Shown here: piece after piece, positions 55,718 through 64,000 of the stretch
Position numbering within the stretch: the first letter of the stretch is position 1
How the letters are laid out: each line of letters starts with the position of its first letter
Assembly: GCA_003367665.1 (NCBI GenBank)
Contig: QKXI01000010.1
Span: forward strand, 94,622 to 158,621
Direction: 5' to 3'
DNA length: 64,000 bases
Source of the DNA: Leifsonia sp. ku-ls
Lineage (GTDB): Bacteria > Actinomycetota > Actinomycetes > Actinomycetales > Microbacteriaceae
The notes under the pieces: generated by a model
Databases searched by the model: none
What the model saw: only the letters and a program-made list of their open reading frames with translations
What the model was told of the DNA's origin: nothing
Translations under genes and position numbers: made by a program

Positions 55718-57441
55718 GACTGCTCGGCCGTTTCCTGCGGCCGCACTGGCCCCTGCTCATCGGGGTCGTCGTCTTCCAGCTCGCGCAGTCGCTGCTCTCG
55801 CTCTGGCTGCCCACGCTGAACGCCGACATCACTGACAACGGCATCGCCAAGGGGGACACCGGGTACATCCTCTCGGTGGGCGCCGAGATGCTCGGCGTGA
55901 CGCTCGTGCAGATCGCCTGCGCGATCACGGCCGTCTACTTCGGCGCCAAGGTGGCGATGCTGGTGGGCCGCGACCTGCGGGACGCGATCTTCCACCGCGT
56001 CGGCGAGTTCTCCGAGCGCGAGGTCTCCGCCTTCGGCGCCCCGTCGCTGATCACGCGCAACACCAACGACGTGCAGCAGGTGCAGATGCTCGTCATGATG
56101 ACCTGCACCCTCCTGGTCTCCGCCCCCATCCTGGCCGTCGGCGGCATCGTGCTCGCCATGCAGCAGGACCTCGACCTCTCCTGGCTGATCGCGGTCAGCG
56201 TCCCGGCGCTGCTGGTCGCGGTGAGCATCATCATCGTGCGCATGGTGCCGCTGTTCCGCCGCATGCAGGAGCGGATCGACCGGGTCAACCGTGTGCTGCG
56301 CGAGCAGCTGAGCGGCATCCGGGTGGTGCGGGCGTTCGTCCGGGAGGACGTGGAGACCGACCGGTTCCGGGTGGCGAATGACGAGGTGACCGACACCGCG
56401 CTGCGGGCCGGCCGCCTGTTCGCGCTGATGTTCCCGATCGTCATGCTCGTGCTCAACGTGTCGAGCGTCGCCGTGATCTGGTTCGGCGCGTTCCGCGTGC
56501 AGGACGGCTCCCTCCAGGTCGGGACGCTGACCGCGTTCCTGCAGTACCTCATGCAGATCCTGATGGGCGTGATGATGTCGACCATGATGGCCGTGCTCGT
56601 GCCCCGGGCGTCGGTCTGCGCCGACCGCATCGGCGAGGTGCTCGGCACCGAGCCGTCCGTGCGGGCGGCCGACGTCGCGGTCACCGAGGTCACGGCGCAC
56701 GGCACCGTCGAGTTCGTCGACGTCGGCTTCTCGTATCCGGGAGCGGAGCATCCCGTGCTCACCGACGTCACGTTCCTGGCCGAGACGGGCAAGACCACGG
56801 CGATCATCGGAAGCACCGGCGCGGGCAAGACGACGCTGGTGAACCTCATTCCGCGCCTGTTCGACGCCACCAGCGGCATCGTCCTGGTCGACGGGGTGGA
56901 TGTGGCCGAGCTCGACCCGGAGCTGCTCTGGTCGCGCATCGGCATCGTCCCGCAGAAGCCCTACCTCTTCTCCGGGACGGTCGCCTCCAACCTGCGCTAC
57001 GGCAACCCGGACGCCACCGACGACGAGCTCTGGCACGCCCTCGAGGTGGCCCAGGCGCGCGACTTCGTCGAGGCCATGCCGGAGGGGCTGGAGGCGCCGA
57101 TCGCGCAGGGCGGCACGAACGTCTCCGGCGGCCAGCGTCAGCGCCTGGCGATCGCCAGGGCGCTCGTCCGCAAGCCCGAGATCTACGTCTTCGACGACTC
57201 CTTCTCGGCGCTCGACACGGCGACGGACGCCCGCCTGCGGGCCGCGCTCGCCCGCGACGTCGCCTGCGCGACCATGATCGTGGTCGCGCAGCGGGTGTCC
57301 ACGATCGTAGACGCCGACCAGATCATCGTGCTCGACGACGGCCGGGTGGTCGGGGTCGGCACGCACGACGAGCTCGTGGAGAGCAACCCGACGTACGCGG
57401 AGATCGTGTCGTCGCAGCTCGCCGCCCAGGACGCGGCGTAA
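55708..57441 (+). CDS. ABC exporter half-transporter with degenerate ATP site
   Basis: A 577-residue fused membrane/ATPase protein. Six helices lie in the first 310 residues. Walker A is GSTGAGKTT (about 367) and the signature is VSGGQRQRL. Walker B ends VFDDS (about 493), with Asp where the catalytic Glu is expected, and the switch is VAQRVST with Gln in place of His. These changes mark the non-hydrolytic half of a heterodimeric exporter such as BmrC or TM287. Its partner is the next gene, 12 nt downstream. Confidence 0.94.
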   Translation: MLLRLLGRFLRPHWPLLIGVVVFQLAQSLLSLWLPTLNADITDNGIAKGDTGYILSVGAEMLGVTLVQIACAITAVYFGAKVAMLVGRDLRDAIFHRVGEFSEREVSAFGAPSLITRNTNDVQQVQMLVMMTCTLLVSAPILAVGGIVLAMQQDLDLSWLIAVSVPALLVAVSIIIVRMVPLFRRMQERIDRVNRVLREQLSGIRVVRAFVREDVETDRFRVANDEVTDTALRAGRLFALMFPIVMLVLNVSSVAVIWFGAFRVQDGSLQVGTLTAFLQYLMQILMGVMMSTMMAVLVPRASVCADRIGEVLGTEPSVRAADVAVTEVTAHGTVEFVDVGFSYPGAEHPVLTDVTFLAETGKTTAIIGSTGAGKTTLVNLIPRLFDATSGIVLVDGVDVAELDPELLWSRIGIVPQKPYLFSGTVASNLRYGNPDATDDELWHALEVAQARDFVEAMPEGLEAPIAQGGTNVSGGQRQRLAIARALVRKPEIYVFDDSFSALDTATDARLRAALARDVACATMIVVAQRVSTIVDADQIIVLDDGRVVGVGTHDELVESNPTYAEIVSSQLAAQDAA

Positions 57442-57453
57442 GGAGAGCAGGGG

Positions 57454-59433
57454 ATGAGCGAGAAGACCAGCGCACCGGCCAGGCCCGCGGGCCCTCCCGG
57501 CCCTCCCGTCCGCCGTGGGCCCGGCGGAGGCGGTCCGTTCGGCGGGATGGGCATGCCCGTCCAGAAGTCCCTCAACTTCGGCCCGAGCGCCAAGCGCCTG
57601 CTCGGCCGCCTGCGTCCGGAACGCCTGCCGCTGGTCGCCGTGACCCTGCTCGCGGTGATCTCGGTCGTCTTCGCCGTGCTCGGTCCCAAGCTGCTCGGCA
57701 ACGCGGTCAACCTGGTCTTCGCCGGTGCGCTCTCGCTGCAGTTCCCGAACGGGGTGACGCAGCAGCAGGTGATCGAGGGTCTGCGGGCGCAGGGTCAGGG
57801 CCAGCTGGCCGACCTGGTGTCCGGCACGACCTTCACGCCGGGCGCCGGCATCGACTTCACCGCGGTCGGCCAGACGCTGCTCTGGGTGCTCGCCCTGTAC
57901 GTGCTGTCGTCGCTGTTCAGCTACCTCCAGGCGTACGTTCTCAACGGCGTCACGCAGCGCACGGTGTACCGGCTGCGCGCCGACGTGGAGGACAAGCTCC
58001 ACCGGCTGCCGCTGAAGTACTTCGACGGGATGCAGCGCGGCGAGCTGCTCAGCCGCGTGACGAACGACATCGACAACATCTCGCAATCGCTGCAGCAGAC
58101 GATGAGCCAGCTGCTGACGTCGCTGCTGACCGTGATCGGCGTCGTCGTGCTGATGTTCGTGATCTCGCCGCTGCTGGCGGTCATCGCGCTCGTCACCATC
58201 CCGCTGACCCTCGTCATCACGACGGTGATCGCCAAGCGCTCGCAGAAGCTGTTCGTGGCGCAGTGGCGGCACACCGGCGAGCTGAACGGCCAGATCGAGG
58301 AGGCGTTCACCGGCCACTCGCTGGTGAAGGTGTTCGGCCGGCACCGCGAGGTGGAGGCGCGCTTCCGGGAGAAGAACCAGGAGATGTACCGCGCGAGCTT
58401 CGGCGCGCAGTTCATCTCAGGGCTGATCATGCCCTCGATGATGTTCGTCGGGAACCTGATGTACGTCGCGATCGCGGTGGTCGGCGGCCTGCAGGTCGCG
58501 AGCGGCGCGATGCAGCTCGGCGACGTGACGGCGTTCATCCAGTACTCGCGCCAGTTCACCCAGCCGCTCACCCAGCTCGGCTCGATGGCGAACCTGCTGC
58601 AGTCGGGCGTGGCCAGCGCCGAGCGCGTGTTCGAGCTGCTGGACGCCGACGAGCAGTCGGCCGACCCGCGCCGTCCGGAGAGCCCGGAGGGGACGAGGGG
58701 TCTGCTGGCGTTCGAGGACGTCTCATTCCGCTACGTCGAGGACACGCCGCTGATCGAGCACCTGTCGTTGGTCGCGCAGCCGGGCCAGACGGTCGCGATC
58801 GTCGGCCCCACCGGCGCCGGGAAGACCACCCTGGTCAACCTGATGATGCGCTTCTACGAGCTCGACGGCGGGCGCATCACCCTGGACGGCGTCGACATCG
58901 CGACCATGACACGCCACGACCTGCGCAGCCGGATGGGCATGGTGCTGCAGGACACCTGGCTGTTCAAGGGCACCATCCGCGACAACATCCTGTACGGCCG
59001 GCCGGACGCCACGGAGGAGGAGATGCTGGACGCGGCCCGCGCGACCTACGTCGACCGCTTCGTGCATTCCCTGCCGGACGGCTACGACACCGTGCTGGAC
59101 GACGAGGGTTCCAACATCTCCGCCGGCGAGAAGCAGCTGCTGACGATCGCGCGCGCGTTCCTGGCGCGGCCGAGCGTGCTGATCCTCGACGAGGCGACGT
59201 CGTCCGTCGACACCCGCACCGAGCTGCTGGTGCAGAAGGCCATGAGCGCCCTGCGCGCCGACCGCACGTCGTTCGTGATCGCGCACCGGCTCTCGACCAT
59301 CCGCGACGCCGACCTCATCCTCGTGATGGAGGCGGGCAGCATCGTCGAGCAGGGCACGCACAGTGAGCTGCTGGCGCGCGGCGGCGCGTACTACTCGCTG
59401 TACAACGCGCAGTTCGCCGGGGCGGGGGAGTAG
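57454..59433 (+). CDS. ABC exporter half-transporter with consensus ATP site
   Basis: A 659-residue partner. A Pro/Gly-rich start (about 1-40) precedes six helices. Between the first two helices there is an extra ~60-residue loop (about 90-150), probably extracellular. Walker A is GPTGAGKTT (about 450), Walker B ends ILDEATSSVD with the catalytic Glu, and the switch is IAHRLST. The signature is degenerate (ISAGEKQ). Paired with the previous protein, one site keeps all consensus residues and the other keeps none, the asymmetric BmrCD/LmrCD plan. Confidence 0.95.
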   Translation: MSEKTSAPARPAGPPGPPVRRGPGGGGPFGGMGMPVQKSLNFGPSAKRLLGRLRPERLPLVAVTLLAVISVVFAVLGPKLLGNAVNLVFAGALSLQFPNGVTQQQVIEGLRAQGQGQLADLVSGTTFTPGAGIDFTAVGQTLLWVLALYVLSSLFSYLQAYVLNGVTQRTVYRLRADVEDKLHRLPLKYFDGMQRGELLSRVTNDIDNISQSLQQTMSQLLTSLLTVIGVVVLMFVISPLLAVIALVTIPLTLVITTVIAKRSQKLFVAQWRHTGELNGQIEEAFTGHSLVKVFGRHREVEARFREKNQEMYRASFGAQFISGLIMPSMMFVGNLMYVAIAVVGGLQVASGAMQLGDVTAFIQYSRQFTQPLTQLGSMANLLQSGVASAERVFELLDADEQSADPRRPESPEGTRGLLAFEDVSFRYVEDTPLIEHLSLVAQPGQTVAIVGPTGAGKTTLVNLMMRFYELDGGRITLDGVDIATMTRHDLRSRMGMVLQDTWLFKGTIRDNILYGRPDATEEEMLDAARATYVDRFVHSLPDGYDTVLDDEGSNISAGEKQLLTIARAFLARPSVLILDEATSSVDTRTELLVQKAMSALRADRTSFVIAHRLSTIRDADLILVMEAGSIVEQGTHSELLARGGAYYSLYNAQFAGAGE

Positions 59434-59450
59434 TCGCCGCTCCCCGACCG

Positions 59451-60230
59451 CTAGAGAGGCTGGGCCGGGATGCTCCGATACACGTCGTCCAGAGCGCGTG
59501 CCGCACTCGTCGCGTCGCTGTAGCCGTGGTCGTCGATGCGGCCGATCGGCGCGACGCCGATGGAGTTCGTGAGCACCGCGGCGTCGAAGCGGCCGACGTC
59601 GGCGAGCTGGATGGGCTCGGTCGTCGTGCGGTACCCGTGGCCCGGGAGAGCCTCGGTCAGGAGCTCCTGCGTGATGCCTCGCAGCGACGGCGCGGCCGGC
59701 CAGACGACCTCCTCGCCGCGGAGGAAGGCGATGTTGGCGATCGTCGTCTCGCCGACCTCTCCCGTCGCGGTCACAAGGAGCGCGTCGTCGTAGCCGGCGC
59801 GGGCGGCGTCCCGGGCCAGCTGGATCTGGGGGAACGTGCCGACGTGTTTGACCTCGGGGACGCCGCGGGCCCAGACCGTGGAACGCAGTGCGGCGGGGCC
59901 GGCAGCCAGGTCGGACGCAGGACGGACGACGGTGAGGATGCGCGGCGGTCCTCCGGCGGGTTGCGCGACGGTCACGCGGAGGGAGCAGTCCGGGTGCGCC
60001 CGTACCGCCTCCCGCATGAGCTCGCGGAGCCGCGTCGCGTCGAGGCCGACGCCGTAGAGGCGATGATGCGCCGCGGTCAGGCGGGCCAGGTGGCGGTCGA
60101 CCCCGCGCGCGGCGCCGTCGCGGACCTGCATCGCCGTGAAGTGCCCGTCGTTGGCGAGGGCGAACGGGAGGAGGTCGTCGGCGGTGGGGCGCCGTCCATC
60201 CACCCTCACACGAGGAAGCGCATCCGGCAT
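59451..60230 (-). CDS. Class IV aminotransferase
   Basis: A 259-residue fold-type IV PLP protein related to aminodeoxychorismate lyase, D-amino acid and branched-chain aminotransferases. The PLP lysine is K128 in PEVKHVGTF; GEVGETTIANIAFLRG and LRGITQELLTEAL match the C-terminal half. It lacks clear residues that decide lyase versus transaminase. It stands alone, convergent with the ABC exporter. The true substrate is unknown; PGAP-like annotation would be aminotransferase class IV. Confidence 0.88.
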   Translation of the reverse strand: MPDALPRVRVDGRRPTADDLLPFALANDGHFTAMQVRDGAARGVDRHLARLTAAHHRLYGVGLDATRLRELMREAVRAHPDCSLRVTVAQPAGGPPRILTVVRPASDLAAGPAALRSTVWARGVPEVKHVGTFPQIQLARDAARAGYDDALLVTATGEVGETTIANIAFLRGEEVVWPAAPSLRGITQELLTEALPGHGYRTTTEPIQLADVGRFDAAVLTNSIGVAPIGRIDDHGYSDATSAARALDDVYRSIPAQPL

Positions 60231-60255
60231 CGCCCCATGCTAGACCGTGACCGGT

Positions 60256-61047
60256 CTACGGCTCCGCGAGCCGGGAGGCGTACGCCCGCACGCACCAGAA
60301 CACCCCGTACGCGATGAGGCCGAGCGCGATCAGCACGAGCAGGAAGACGCCGAAGGGCACCTGGGTCAGCGCCTTGAGGCTGCCGTCGAGCCCGCCGGCC
60401 TTCTGCGGGTCGGAGGTGATCGCGCCGAACACGATCAGGCCGCCGACGATGACGAGCGCGATCCCCTTCGCCACGTAGCCGACGCGGCCGAGCGTCGTCG
60501 TCACCGTCGCCCAGCGGTTGGGCGGCAGGCGCAGGTCGCGCTCGAAGCGGTGCGTGACCCCGTTGACGACGAAGACGACACCGACGGCGACGACCGCGAG
60601 GCCGATCGCGGCCAGCAGGAACACGCCGCCCGGCATCCCGAGCAGCTTCGCGCTCATCGACTTCTCGGAGTTCGACGCGTCGCTCCTGCCGCCGGAGGCG
60701 ATCGAGATGGCGATGCCCGCGAGCGCGGCGTAGACGACGCACTTGGCGATCTCGGTCACCTTCTCCCCGCGCTTGTGAGCGGTGATCGCCTGCAGGATCT
60801 GCCACAGCGCGAGGAAGATCAGCCCGACGATGACCGCCCACAGCACGAACAGGCCGCCCGGCACGGCGACGACGGCCTGCAGCGCGCCCGACTGGTCGGC
60901 GTTGCCACCGGAGCCGAACGCGACGGCGAGGGCGATGACGCCGATCAGGATGTGCAGCACGCCGATCGCGGCCAGCCCGACGCGGGCCAGCACACGCACG
61001 GCGGGGGAGCGCTCGACTCGGGAGGCGACCCGGGTGGGGGAGGTCAT
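60256..61047 (-). CDS. DUF1206 family membrane protein
   Basis: A 263-residue membrane protein with six predicted helices in three similar pairs. Each pair carries a pattern like ARVGLAAIGVLHILIGVIALAVAF / GRVGYVAKGIALVIVGGLIVFGA, which is the triplicated DUF1206 unit. Function is unknown across the family. ATG 61047 was chosen over the frame reaching 61110 because TACCGT, a -10-like hexamer, lies 7 nt upstream of it. Confidence 0.87.
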   Translation of the reverse strand: MTSPTRVASRVERSPAVRVLARVGLAAIGVLHILIGVIALAVAFGSGGNADQSGALQAVVAVPGGLFVLWAVIVGLIFLALWQILQAITAHKRGEKVTEIAKCVVYAALAGIAISIASGGRSDASNSEKSMSAKLLGMPGGVFLLAAIGLAVVAVGVVFVVNGVTHRFERDLRLPPNRWATVTTTLGRVGYVAKGIALVIVGGLIVFGAITSDPQKAGGLDGSLKALTQVPFGVFLLVLIALGLIAYGVFWCVRAYASRLAEP

Positions 61048-61113
61048 GCCACGCACGGTACCCGGCGTTCGGGACGGGCGGAATCGTCCCGCTCTCTGAG
61101 CTCCGTTCAAGCG

Positions 61114-61989
61114 CTAGACAGGCGCCAGGTTGGTCCACTCGGTGGCATCGTCCGGGGTGCTGATACCGAGAACGGCCTTGTGAATGCTCAAGGTGAGCGA
61201 AGGGAAGGTCGCTTGGATCTGCGGAAGCGGGATGGAATACCCGTCGAACTCGATCAGGAACTCGAGTCTCACGGTGAGCAGCGTCGTTTCGAACTCATCC
61301 GGCTGAAGCACTCCCGGCAGTGCCAACGCTCCGAGATAGGCGCCGTCGGAGATCTCCACGGGCTCGTCGCTGGGCTCCACTCTCATCGTGGCGAGCTGTT
61401 GAGGGCTGAACCGAATCGCATCGAATCGGAGTCCCTCGATGTCAACTGCCACGTTCACTCGACCGCTCAGCAAGCCACGGTGCTTGTCTTGAATGTCCAG
61501 CGCATGAAGGGTCTTCAGGAAGGACGTTCCTTCGTGAGGCTGATACGGCTGTAGCCTCTCCATGCGCCCGAGTGCGTCCCGCGGGATCGTGCAAAGTGGC
61601 CCTTTGGCTGCCGACGTGAACTCGGTTGCATTTCTCTTGATCGGGAAGTAGATCTTGTCCGGAGAACGCGGTTCGGCTCCATCAACATGGGCAAGGTCCC
61701 ATGCGAGACCATCGAGCGAAGCTCGCAACTGATGGATCCCTTCGCCCAGGTCCATCGCCCAACTCCCGAGTGGAGGGACGGAATGGACGACCAATCGGAA
61801 CTCGATCCGTTCCCGTCCTTCCGAGAGCGTGGCTCTCGCCTCGAGTTCTCCCGATGCAGACCATGTCTCGATTCGGGATCTCAGTCCGTTCAGCAGTTCG
61901 GCGGCACGAGCGACCTTCATCCGCGGCCAATGCGAGATGTCCCTCCCGGCAAGGAAGAGCCGAGGAGGTGACTCACGATCTCCTGTCAT
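61114..61989 (-). CDS. Hypothetical protein of unknown function, orphan
   Basis: A 291-residue soluble protein with no signal or membrane segment. The N-terminal part is helical (KVARAAELLNGLRSRIETW), followed by beta-rich and helical regions including LGEGIHQLRASLDGLAWDLAHVDG and HEGTSFLKTLHALDIQDKHRGLL. No named family is recognised. Its GC content and codon choice are lower than the flanking genes, suggesting an acquired gene. The -10 TAGGAT (61996-62001) lies 6 nt upstream of the ATG. It sits just upstream of nusA, divergently. Confidence 0.72.
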   Translation of the reverse strand: MTGDRESPPRLFLAGRDISHWPRMKVARAAELLNGLRSRIETWSASGELEARATLSEGRERIEFRLVVHSVPPLGSWAMDLGEGIHQLRASLDGLAWDLAHVDGAEPRSPDKIYFPIKRNATEFTSAAKGPLCTIPRDALGRMERLQPYQPHEGTSFLKTLHALDIQDKHRGLLSGRVNVAVDIEGLRFDAIRFSPQQLATMRVEPSDEPVEISDGAYLGALALPGVLQPDEFETTLLTVRLEFLIEFDGYSIPLPQIQATFPSLTLSIHKAVLGISTPDDATEWTNLAPV

Positions 61990-61995
61990 TGCCGA

Positions 61996-62001
61996 ATCCT
62001 A
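61996..62001 (-). promoter_or_regulatory. -10 hexamer of the orphan gene, leaderless arrangement
   Basis: TAGGAT (on the minus strand) ends 6 nt before the ATG at 61989. No ribosome binding site intervenes. Confidence 0.5.
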
Positions 62002-62088
62002 TTGTCTTCACGCCATTCAATCCGGGGAGGCCTCTTGACGGTGGGGACCCACATCGAGAGCGCGGGTCGGGACGGGCGGAATCTCGGG

Positions 62089-62094
62089 TACCCT
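62089..62094 (+). promoter_or_regulatory. Candidate -10 for nusA-ylxR-infB
   Basis: TACCCT lies 60 nt before the nusA ATG. AGAGGAGG (about 62141-62148) is a strong ribosome binding site. The -35 is unclear. Confidence 0.35.
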
Positions 62095-62153
62095 AGAGGT
62101 TTGAGTCCGTCGCGCTGTCACGCGGCGGCGAGATCTGAACAGAGGAGGCCGGC

Positions 62154-63161
62154 ATGGACATCGACCTCAGCGTCTTGCGTCTGATGGAGCGCGAGAAGGA
62201 GATCCCGTTCGACGAGCTGGTTCAGATCATCGAGCAGGCCATCCTGACCGCGTATCTGAAGCACACCAACCAGGCCGACCACCGGCACGGTCACGGCGAC
62301 CAGCCGCCGGCGGCGCGCGTGCACCTCGACCGCAAGACCGGGCATGTCACCGTCTACGTCCCCGAGCGGGACGAGGAGGGCAACGTCATCGGCGAGGCCG
62401 AGGACAGCCCGAGCGACTTCGGCCGGATCGCGGCCTTCGCGGCCAAGCAGGTGATCAACCAACGGCTGCGCGACATCGCCGACGACGCGGTGCTCGGCGA
62501 GTTCCGCGGGCGCGAGGGCGACATCGTCGCGGGCGTCATCCAGCAGGGGCCGAACCCGCGCATGATCCACATCGACCTCGGCTCGGTGGAGGCCATCCTC
62601 CCTCCGGAGGAGCAGGTGCCGGGCGAGGAGTACACGCACGGGTCGCGCATCCGCGTCTACGTCACGAGCGTGACCAAGGGGCCGAAGGGGCCGTCGATCA
62701 CGGTGTCGCGCACGCACCCGGCGCTGGTGCGCAAGCTGTTCGCGCTGGAGGTTCCGGAGATCGCGAGCGGGGTCGTGGAGATCGTCTCGCTCGCCCGCGA
62801 GGCCGGCCACCGCACCAAGATCGCGGTCCGGGCGACCGAGCCGGGCGTCAACGCCAAGGGCGCGTGCATCGGCGAGCTCGGCCAGCGCGTGCGCGCGGTG
62901 ACGGCGGAGCTGAACAACGAGAAGATCGACATCGTCGACTACTCGCCCGACCTGGCCACGTTCGTCTCCAGTGCCCTGAGCCCGGCGAAGGTCACCAGCG
63001 CGTTCGTCATCGACGAGTCGCTGAAGGCCGTCCGCGCCCTGGTGCCCGACTACCAGCTGTCCCTCGCGATCGGCAAGGAGGGCCAGAACGCCCGCCTTGC
63101 CGCGAAGCTGACGGGCGCGAAGATCGACATCCAGCCGGATTCGATCCTCGACCGCGACTGA
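62154..63161 (+). CDS. nusA: Transcription termination/antitermination factor NusA
   Basis: A 335-residue NusA, the short actinobacterial form without C-terminal acidic repeats. The N-terminal RNA polymerase-binding domain covers about 1-110. The S1 domain is about 115-185 (REGDIVAGVIQQGPNPRMIHIDLGSVEA), followed by KH1 and KH2 (TRKIAVRATEPGVNAKGACIGELGQRVRAV-like and LSLAIGKEGQNARLAAKLTG). RimP, commonly encoded just upstream, is not seen here. Confidence 0.96.
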   Translation: MDIDLSVLRLMEREKEIPFDELVQIIEQAILTAYLKHTNQADHRHGHGDQPPAARVHLDRKTGHVTVYVPERDEEGNVIGEAEDSPSDFGRIAAFAAKQVINQRLRDIADDAVLGEFRGREGDIVAGVIQQGPNPRMIHIDLGSVEAILPPEEQVPGEEYTHGSRIRVYVTSVTKGPKGPSITVSRTHPALVRKLFALEVPEIASGVVEIVSLAREAGHRTKIAVRATEPGVNAKGACIGELGQRVRAVTAELNNEKIDIVDYSPDLATFVSSALSPAKVTSAFVIDESLKAVRALVPDYQLSLAIGKEGQNARLAAKLTGAKIDIQPDSILDRD

Positions 63162-63254
63162 GCGGCCCGCGAGAGCGGGAATGCCGGGACGGTTCCCGAC
63201 GTTGTCCACAGTCGCGGGCTCGTCCGTTCGGCGCTCGGTGCCGAGAGGAGTAGG

Positions 63255-63506
63255 ATGGAACCCGTCAGAACGTGCGTCGGATGCCGTTCTCGCGCTCCCC
63301 GGTCCTCTCTTCTGAGGGTCGTCGTCCAGGAATCGGAACTCGTGGCGGACCCGTCCGCCACCCGGCCGGGACGGGGCGCGTGGCTGCATCCGGTCGTCGA
63401 GTGTCTCGACCTCGCAGAGAAGCGCCGGGCCTTCGGGCGGGCGCTTCGCGTGGAGGGGGCCATCGACACCGCGACCATCCGGTCGCAATTCATTAGAACA
63501 GGCTGA
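63255..63506 (+). CDS. YlxR family RNA-binding protein
   Basis: An 83-residue YlxR/DUF448 protein. The start RTCVGCRSRAPRSSLLRVVV and the PGRGAWLHP and KRRAFGRALR blocks are diagnostic. It lies between nusA and infB as in most Gram-positives and is thought to bind RNA or RNase P. GAGGAG precedes the ATG. Confidence 0.93.
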   Translation: MEPVRTCVGCRSRAPRSSLLRVVVQESELVADPSATRPGRGAWLHPVVECLDLAEKRRAFGRALRVEGAIDTATIRSQFIRTG

Positions 63507-63578
63507 AGAAGTTGACTTCACATGAGTGACAACCGATGAGCGGCTCGAAATGAGATCCGTCCGCTACTAACGCCTGCC

Positions 63579-63605
63579 CCTGTCCGGGGGTGGGCCCCAG
63601 ACAGG
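63579..63605 (+). promoter_or_regulatory. Hairpin overlapping the infB ribosome binding site
   Basis: CCTGTC (63579-63584) pairs with GACAGG (63600-63605), and GGGG with CCCC inside. The right arm covers the first bases of the AGGAG (63603-63607) that precedes the GTG at 63612. This could limit infB initiation until unfolded. Confidence 0.5.
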
Positions 63606-63611
63606 AGAATT

Positions 63612-64000
63612 GTGGCTGCAAAACCACGCGTACATGAGGTCGCGAGCGAGCTCGGCGTCGACAGCAAGGTCGCGCTCGCGAAGCTCAAGGAGATGGGCGA
63701 GTTCGTCAAGGGACCGTCCTCCAGCATCGAGCCCCCGGTCGCCCGCAAGCTGCGCGCCGCCCTGGAGGCCGAGGGTGCGAAGCCGGCCGCCTCCACGGCG
63801 ACCGCAGCACCGAAGGCGCCGTCCCAGGCGCCCCGCCCTGCCGCGCCGCGCCCGCAGGCGCCCGGCGCGTCCGAGGCGAACGCCGGCCCGAAGCCGCAGG
63901 CGCCGATGTCGGTCGCCGAGCGGCAGGCCGCGGCCGAGAAGGCCGCCGCCGAGAAGGCGGCTGCCGAGAAGGCGGCGGCGAGCACGTCCGGCGGTCCGGC
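63612..64000 (+). CDS. infB: Translation initiation factor IF-2, N-terminal part
   Basis: The first 129 residues of IF-2; the gene continues past the window. The N-terminal IF2_N domain reads [35 protein letters not shown], followed by the Ala/Pro/Lys-rich linker with repeats of AEKAA typical of actinobacterial IF-2. GTG 63612 has AGGAG at 5-9 nt. A hairpin overlaps that site. Confidence 0.94.
   Translation, partial: MAAKPRVHEVASELGVDSKVALAKLKEMGEFVKGPSSSIEPPVARKLRAALEAEGAKPAASTATAAPKAPSQAPRPAAPRPQAPGASEANAGPKPQAPMSVAERQAAAEKAAAEKAAAEKAAASTSGGP

Noticed and set aside
55216-58344. A 1042-codon minus-strand open frame
   Set aside because: It is the antisense shadow of the TetR and ABC genes, rich in His, Asp, Arg and Gln with no domain.

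Overview
The window is chromosomal DNA of a high-GC Gram-positive bacterium. I place it in the Actinobacteria, most likely family Microbacteriaceae (Leifsonia-like). The grounds are very high third-position GC, frequent GTG starts, leaderless-type promoters, a ~700-residue Rho with a long low-complexity insert, an F-ATPase epsilon subunit of only 86 residues, and the order lysA-hom-thrC-thrB-rho-prfA ... tsaC-tagO-atpI-atpBEFHAGDC. This rests on reading the sequence, not on a database search. I see no phage, transposase, integrase, CRISPR array or rRNA operon. There is one tRNA gene.

Layout. 1-8.7 kb: start of a ROK regulator, an orphan polytopic membrane protein, an SDR epimerase, an MscS channel with a small partner gene, an alpha/beta hydrolase, an AbiEi/DUF559-like protein, msrB-msrA and rlmC. 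8.8-17.5 kb: an oligosaccharide or peptide uptake locus, with a family-5 binding protein, two ATPases, two permeases and a cytoplasmic GH3 glucosidase, divergent from a TetR regulator. 17.5-22.7 kb: a lipoprotein, then the fructose operon (DeoR-type regulator, 1-phosphofructokinase, EIIABC, HPr), then tRNA-Arg(CCG). 22.7-31.3 kb: a lipoprotein, argS, a DUF2993 protein, a small orphan gene, and the aspartate-family operon lysA-hom-thrC-thrB.

31.3-43.5 kb: rho and prfA, then prmC in inverted orientation, cysK-cysE, a TetR regulator divergent from a DrrAB-type exporter, a HAD hydrolase, tsaC, a TagO/WecA transferase and an AtpI-like protein. 43.5-52.7 kb: the complete ATP synthase operon, then a P-loop kinase, yaaA and a second kinase. 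52.8-59.4 kb: DNA alkylation repair (tag, ogt), an aldo/keto reductase, and a TetR-controlled heterodimeric ABC exporter. 59.4-64 kb: a class IV aminotransferase, a DUF1206 protein, an orphan gene, then nusA-ylxR-infB, with infB cut by the window end.

The most notable non-coding features are these. Three long palindromes fill the roomier convergent intergenic gaps, and two of them share sequence. Several clear operators are visible: ROK, TetR (three sites), DeoR/FruR, and an unassigned inverted repeat at 5.5 kb. At least six genes have a -10 hexamer 6-9 nt before the start codon. A tandemly duplicated hairpin with compensated stem bases follows the GH3 gene. A hairpin overlaps the infB ribosome binding site. 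I found no convincing undescribed multi-gene system; the novel-looking items are regulatory or structural.
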